Source: Valencia hispanica (Eukaryota; Chordata; Actinopteri; Cyprinodontiformes; Valenciidae). From it: 64,000 bases of DNA. The stretch spans positions 39,097,180 through 39,161,179 of the forward strand of contig OY747702.1 of NCBI GenBank assembly GCA_963556495.2, given 5' to 3'. Below the pieces are notes generated by a model. That model worked only from the letters and a program-made list of their open reading frames with translations, searched no databases and was not told the origin of the DNA. The position numbers and the translations under genes are program-made. Positions 58,596 through 64,000 of this stretch are shown here, one piece after another. Position 1 is the first letter of the stretch, and each line of letters opens with the position of its first letter.

Positions 58596-58915
58596 GGTTA
58601 GAACAGTTGTTGGCTTGTTGAAAGAATGTCTCAAAAACCCAGCCTGGGCTCTTTTTGAATGACATTTGCATGTTCTCCCTGTGCAAGGGTGGGTTCTCTC
58701 TGGGTACTTTGGCTTCTTTCCACATTCCAAAAACATGACTGTAACATCCTTAGGTATATCTGTCTGCCTGAATGTTTGTCTCTGTTTTGCCCTGTGATGG
58801 ACTGGTGATCTGTCCAGGGTGTGCAGGGTCACCCACCAAATGACTGCTGGAGAAAGGCAACAGCTACCCCGCAAGGACAAGTGTTATAGACATTGCATAC
58901 ATTGATGGATGAAGT
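58596..58915 (+). mobile_element. SINE-like repeat, second long copy
   Basis: Same block order as 25998-26290: GTTAGAACAGTTGTTGGCTT start, CCAGCCTGGGCTCTTTTTG, CATGTTCTCCCTGTGCAAGG, TTGGCTTCTTTCCACATTCC, TGATGGACTGGTGATCTGTC and a GATGGATGAAG end. Box B is decayed here, so it is an older copy. Confidence 0.75.
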
Positions 58916-59139
58916 ATTTTTTTCCCAACCCCAGTCTCTGAAGACTGAAATTAAGATTTTCATGTTGGATACATGCTTGGAATTAAAGATTTGGAATAAA
59001 TTCATACCGATACTAGTGAAGATACAAAAGTATTTATAAATTAATTGTAGTCTTTTCTGCATTACATCTGTCCCTGCATATAGTCAGAACCCTTACAAAA
59101 AAATCAAAGCTACAAAAACCTCACCCATATAAATATGTA
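58916..59139. other. Spacer left of the composite Tc1-like element
   Basis: Short AT-rich stretch ending in the TA at 59138-59139 that abuts the element. Confidence 0.6.
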
Positions 59140-60625
59140 AACTCAGCAAAAAAAGAAATGTCCTCTGACTTTCAGCTGTTTTTACTTTCAGTAAACTAGG
59201 GGTTAGACCTCTAATAAAGTAAGAAACAATAGTTAGAATTTTTTTTTTTACGCTTGAGTGTCTGAGCATAGCCTGTATAACTCATGGCCCCAAATTTCCC
59301 ATAAAATAATATAGTAGTGGGAGTGTCATACTCTGAGCACAAACAAGATGGATGAAACTGTAAACGGTTTCAAATAGTGGTCAGTTTTGAATTAAAACAG
59401 GTGAATGCAATTTTAAAATGCATTGTATACCTACTAGATTTGTTAAAAATATGAATGGAAAAGTTTATTTCTAATAAACTCAGCAAAAAAAGAAATGTCC
59501 TCTGACTTTCAACTGTTTTTACTTTCAGTAAACTTAATGTGTGTAAATATTTGTATGAACACTAAAAGAGTCAACACCATAAGAAATAAACTAAAAATGT
59601 TTCACAGACATTTGACTAACAGAAATAGAATAATGTGTCCTTGAATGAAGGGAGGCTCAAAATCAAAAGTACCAGTCAGTATCGGGTGTGGCCACCAGCT
59701 GCTTGAAGTACTGCAGTGCATCTCCTCCTCATGGACTGGACCAGATTTGTCAGTTCTTGCTGTGAGATGTTACCCCACTCTTCCACCAAGGTACTTGCAA
59801 GTTCCTGGACATTTCTGGGGGGAATGGCCCTAGCCCTCACCCTGCGATCCAACAGGTCCCAGATGTGCTCAATGGGATTGGGATCCGGGCTTTTCGCTGG
59901 CCATGGCAGAACACTGACATTGCTGTCATGCAGAAACACACGCACAGAATGATCAGTATGGCTGGTGGCATTGTCCTGCTGGAGGATCATGTCCGGATGA
60001 GCATGCATAAAGGGTACCACATGAGAGAGGAGGATGTCTTCCCTGAACCCCAAGGCATTGAGATTGCCTGCAATGACAACAAGCTCAGTCCGATGGTGAT
60101 GTGATATACCGCCCCAGACCATGACGAACCCCCACCTCCAAATCGATCCCGCTCCAGGGTACAGGCCTCGGTGTAACGCTCATTCCTTCGACGATAAACA
60201 CGAATCCGTCCATCTTAGGCGTCTCACAGTGCGGACATGGCAATTTATTGCCCTAGCCACATCAGCAGTCCTCATGCCTCCCTGCAGCATGCCTCCCTGC
60301 AGCATGCCTAATGCACGTTCACGCAGATGAGCAGGGACCCTGGGCATCTTTCTTTGGGTGTTTTTCACAGTTGGTAGACAAGTCTCTTTAGTGTCCTGCG
60401 TTTTTAGAACTGTGACCTTAAAGGCCTACTTTCTGTAAACTGTTATGGTCTTAACGACCATTCCACAGGTGCATGTTAATTAATTGATTATGGTTAATTG
60501 AACATGCATGGAAAACATTGTTTAAACCCTTTACAATGAAGATCTGTAAAGTTATTTTGATTTTTACAACATTATTGTTGAAATACACAGTCCAGAAAAA
60601 TTGATGTTTCTTTTTTTGCTGAGTT
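59140..60625 (-). mobile_element. Composite Tc1-like transposon carrying a captured flank
   Basis: Flanked by TA at 59138-59139 and 60626-60627. The left end AACTCAGCAAAAAAAGAAAT and the inverted right end AACTCAGCAAAAAAAGAAAC match. Inside, 59140-59197 is the first 58 bp of family 2, 59198-59476 duplicates the flank of copy 1 (53838-54118), and from 59477 a second complete left end begins and continues as the element body. The body lacks about 364 bp near 60213. The structure is read directly; the capture mechanism is inferred. Confidence 0.88.
59676..60368 (-). pseudogene. Tc1-like transposase, internally deleted
   Basis: The C-terminal 148 codons (59676-60122) are open: MVWGGISHHHRTELVVIAGN, LQQDNATSHT with the second catalytic aspartate, AKSPDPNPIEHIWDLLDRRV and a GGHTRY end. 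The N-terminal frame (60180-60368) begins MKNTQRKMPRVPAHLRERAL and contains MLQGG twice because of a 15-bp tandem duplication near 60283-60312. Between them about 364 bp are deleted relative to copy 1, removing the linker and the first catalytic aspartate (FTDESRF). This copy cannot make transposase and would need help from another. Confidence 0.9.
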
Positions 60626-60627
60626 TA

Positions 60628-61924
60628 TTGATTCCCAATGGAAAATGGAACAGAACTGGAGCTAACTTCTGTAAACCTGAACTATTTATTGGAATCAAAC
60701 AGTAGGTGTTTTTTCATAGGAGAATCAGAAGTGTATCTGTGTTGATGCTAACAACAAGAGATTAAGATGTTGAAGGTTAGGTCCTCTTTTAAGGTTTTTC
60801 TAAAACAACCAAAAGTTGACTACAGAGTTAAATAGAGAAACCTCTGGGTAGTTTATCTCATAAAACTACGACAAACACTCTGATTAACCACAAGTAGCCC
60901 AATGTTTGCAAATGTCTATGGGTAATAAATTAAACACATTATTTCACAGGAGAATCTGTAGATCTGTTGGCTGTTGGCTGTAGCCTGTGGCTTACTTACT
61001 GTATATGCTTGTTGGATAGTAGCATTATTGCAGAGAACCCATAGGTAATGTAGACTGACTACACTCATATCAAGTCTTCCGCATTAAAAGACTTGAGACC
61101 TTAGTGTGACTACTGTCTATGTTGCAAGCATGAGTCCTCATTCTTGATTTTTGAAATTGACCCTATATCAGTAGCCTTAGATTCCCACATCATGAATCAA
61201 AAAAATAAAAATGCTAATCAAGATGCTTACAAATGTATTACAATGTACAAAGCTAGATGAAATTTCACCAAAGATGTTATAAGGGTTAGGAAAACTGTGT
61301 CAAACCATGGTATTGTTTTGTGCTAAAATCAAGCAGCTTTTAAATGTTAAATTATTTTATCGTTCTATGTTCTTTAATGTTAACTATTTTAGTATGTGAC
61401 ACCTAACACATATTCCTACAAAGCTATCAGCCATCTTAAGAGAAGCCGCCAGTATTCTTATGCAGGCCCGCTGATCCTAAGGGGGCTGAAGCAGGAGGAA
61501 CTCAAATAAGTTCTGTTGCTGATCTCTGGTGCTGGCTTCCTGGTGAGGAGAGACTAACAGTTATTCAACATTCAACGGGTAAGTTGAATAGTAAGGTTGG
61601 AATTTTTTGTCAGCTCCTATAGATTGTGGTGAGTTTCCCTAGTAACAAAAGCAGTGGGGGGGGGCGAGCCACAAAGGGACTTAAATGTGCTAGGGAGGCT
61701 CTGGTGGAGGTTTGACGTAACTTTGAGATTGGTAAGCAGAGGACAAACAAACAAGGAGTAACACTTTGAACATGCTGTAATCATCCAATCAAGTCTCACC
61801 ATTTATGAGGTCCTGCTAGTCCTTTTATGCTGTTGCTGATAATTGGAAATAGGTGAATGAACAGCACAGGAACGATGGGGACAAAAGGGAGATAACCACA
61901 AAAGAAACCACAACCATCCCTGTA
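60628..61924. other. No recognised feature
   Basis: About 1.3 kb with no gene or named repeat. A run of nine G lies near 61657. Confidence 0.55.
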
Positions 61925-62205
61925 TTGTGACATTTTTTACAGCTACTTAATATCAATTGGGATCATAGGTGATGGCAAAGGACATCCGGGACATGTTGCC
62001 AGTCCATAATAGCGTCAATACAGACACACATAAGACTCAACCATTCCCAAACACACACACACATCTTATTTAAAATGTCCAATTAGTTTAAAAGTTTGTT
62101 TTTTGACTTGGAAGGAAGCCAAAGTAACTGGGGAAAACCCATAAATGCACAGGAAACATTTTCACATACAAACTCCATCCAAAAAGGTCAAAGGGATTAA
62201 AACTA
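61925..62205 (-). mobile_element. SINE-like repeat, inverted and decayed copy
   Basis: The minus strand reads TTGGATGGAGTTTGTATGTG, TTACTTTGGCTTCCTTCC, an AC/TG-rich middle, and ATTATGGACTGGCAACATGT followed by CCCGGATGTCC. This is the block order of the SINE-like family with many substitutions. Confidence 0.6.
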
Positions 62206-64000
62206 AGAAAAAGTCTTGGTCTGATGCGTTGGGCTGGCCTTTCATTACATGTAAAAAAGATTAATTAAAATTTTTTTATTATTGTGGTATTATTAACAAT
62301 ATAATTTAATAATAGATCAATACTACCATAAGGTGGCAATAATGCACCAAGTTGTTTACCATATACTCTAGAGTCTAGTTTTGTTGTCTTCATTGATTAC
62401 TGGCTTTGGGCTGCCCAGTTTTGTCTGACAAATGAAAAATAGTCCTGACTAGTTACTTAAGGTTATCAAATATTACAATGTGAATTCAAAGTACTTTTTT
62501 TTTTTTACTGAAAAGTGCATCCCTCCAAAGAGTAGTTTTTAAATATTAAACTGCCTTTATTAGATTTTTTTGTTATATAATAGTGTTAATACATAATGCA
62601 TCCCCTAAAAATGGTACCTCATCGTTCATCTGGGAAAAGCAATCAATGAAGCTGAGCAGTGGAGTCAGTCTGAACATAACTTTTTTTGTTAGTGATTTAA
62701 AACGGGTTGGAACTTATTTAAAAGCTTTATTAAAAAGCTTGTATTTCCTCTAATTTCATAAAACATTAGCAACAATATGATTCTTTTTTTTTGTTTTGAT
62801 TGTTTTTTGAAGATAATGAAGAATAGTTGGACTAGCCCTTGAAAAGAAAAATATCAGTCTGAGCTGAGCTAACAAGCCCAGACAGTCTGATATTTCTTTG
62901 GCAGAATATACTTTTACATTTGGGAATAGATGCCTTTGATATGGGATGGAAATAATAAAACACTGTGTAATGAAGAAAGTAACACACTGCACAACGCAGC
63001 ATCCAATATCTCCTGAATAAATCCTGATATGAAAGAGAATCCTGAGCCCTGTGCTCACTTAGAAACCTGTCTTTTTTGGTCTCTCAAGTGGAGAAGAAAA
63101 ATCTCCCTTGAAGGAACATGGAAGTTTGTAATAAAGTGATTCTTTGTTGAAGAAAAATCCTCCCAGTCAGCTGGTTATTGGTCTCAGACTCTCTACGATA
63201 GTATTAGAGACTTTGGGGGTGGTTGATAACTTCTTTTAATCAGAAAGGTGGTTCTTCAGTAGTTTTTTGTTATTATTGTTTGTTTTTATAATTACAGGTG
63301 TTGGTAACAAACTCTTAAACCTGTATTTCTAGCTATCTTGTGATTTGTTTCTGAAATGTAAAAGTTAAACACTTATCTCTGCCAGAAATTTTAACCACTA
63401 AGTAAATACAAATCATTAACTTCCTTGATTAACTTAAATCCACAGTACATAAAGTGAAATAAACCTGAGACAGGGGATTGTAAAAGTACACACTCCCTTA
63501 ATCAGTCCCTCATTTTTTGTTTTTTGAAAAGGTAGGCTGATTGCTATTATAGATCAATCAACATTTAGGAATTATCTAGGTAGAAGTACTAGGATCCATG
63601 TGTTTTTAAAATATTTTTACATCCACTTATTGTTTCAGACAGGTGGCCCTATTTAAACACAAAGGCAGCAACATCTGTACATGCTGAATATAGAGGATTT
63701 TTCACTGAAAATCTTAATTCTATAAGTCCCTTCAGGTATCTTTCAGAAGAACAGCAAACTTTGAATACGTTAGTTTATTGGAAACAGAAAAACAAATAAA
63801 GAAAAAGAGAAAAGGATAGGCCAAGTTAGAAAGATGGGAAAGAAAACAGAAAACTATCCTTCCAATGTATTCCAGTCCTTTTGGTGGAAACAACTTAGTA
63901 TTTGCTATATCATTAAATTCATTTAAGAACCAGTTTGACTTAACCATGCAACTCTTGTATTCAGGAATGGTTGGGTGATTCATTGCCCTAACTGGATGAA
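62206..64000. other. No recognised feature
   Basis: AT-rich intergenic DNA to the end of the window. The 100-codon minus-strand frame at 62756-63058 has no recognisable domain. Confidence 0.55.

Noticed and set aside
1..64000. CRISPR array, prophage or bacterial operon
   Set aside because: No evenly spaced short repeats and no bacterial gene organisation. All content is eukaryotic mobile DNA.

Overview
The window reads as intergenic DNA from a teleost fish. The basis is the repeat set: two Rex3-type (RTE clade) retrotransposons, several jockey-superfamily LINEs with the L2-like YADDTQ polymerase box, Tc1-like transposons of fish type, a Harbinger-type element with ends reading GGGGTCTCATTTATAAA, hAT relics, Ty3-type solo LTRs and SINE-like repeats. 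Base composition is AT-rich with GC-rich islands only inside elements. A percomorph or killifish-like fish fits, but the species cannot be read from the sequence. I recognise no intact host protein-coding gene, no tRNA or rRNA gene and no CRISPR array. Every coding-like segment I can identify belongs to a mobile element, and nearly all carry stops, frameshifts or deletions.

Layout. 0-10 kb: a decayed LINE (0.5-2.1 kb), a Tc1-like scrap, LINE tails, a GA microsatellite, and a hAT relic (7.5-9.3 kb) split by a LINE 3' end. 10-17 kb: mostly plain AT-rich DNA with two MITE-like elements and Tc1-like relics. 17.3-19.0 kb: LINE family C. 21.2-22.5 kb: Rex3 on the minus strand. 25.6-26.8 kb: a foldback element with a SINE in its centre. 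27.16-32.2 kb: an endogenous retrovirus on the minus strand, with 419-bp LTRs, a 5-bp target duplication, pol 3' end and env, but no gag, protease or reverse transcriptase; a Ty3-type solo LTR is nested in it. 33.5-40.6 kb: two more solo LTRs flanking two long minus-strand LINEs (families A and B). 40.9-41.7 kb: an L1/Tx1-like relic. 44.7-46.2 kb: a Tc1-like element with long inverted repeats. 46.5-51.3 kb: a pair of about 440-bp direct repeats, another Tc1 relic, a LINE tail and a Harbinger-type element. 51.4-55.6 kb: Rex3, a palindromic MITE and a nearly full-length Tc1-like element. 55.9-60.6 kb: a LINE split by a 1.4-kb unclassified insertion, a SINE, and a composite Tc1-like element. 60.6-64 kb: plain DNA with one inverted SINE.

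The most unusual object is the element at 59140-60625. It begins with 58 bp of a Tc1 left end, continues with about 277 bp nearly identical to the DNA beside the other Tc1 copy at 53838-54118, and then runs into a second, complete left end and a deleted transposase. The whole is bounded by TA and by left and right ends, so it looks like a transposon that captured its own former flank. No new multigene system is visible. The window is best described as a nest of transposons whose insertion order can be read in places.
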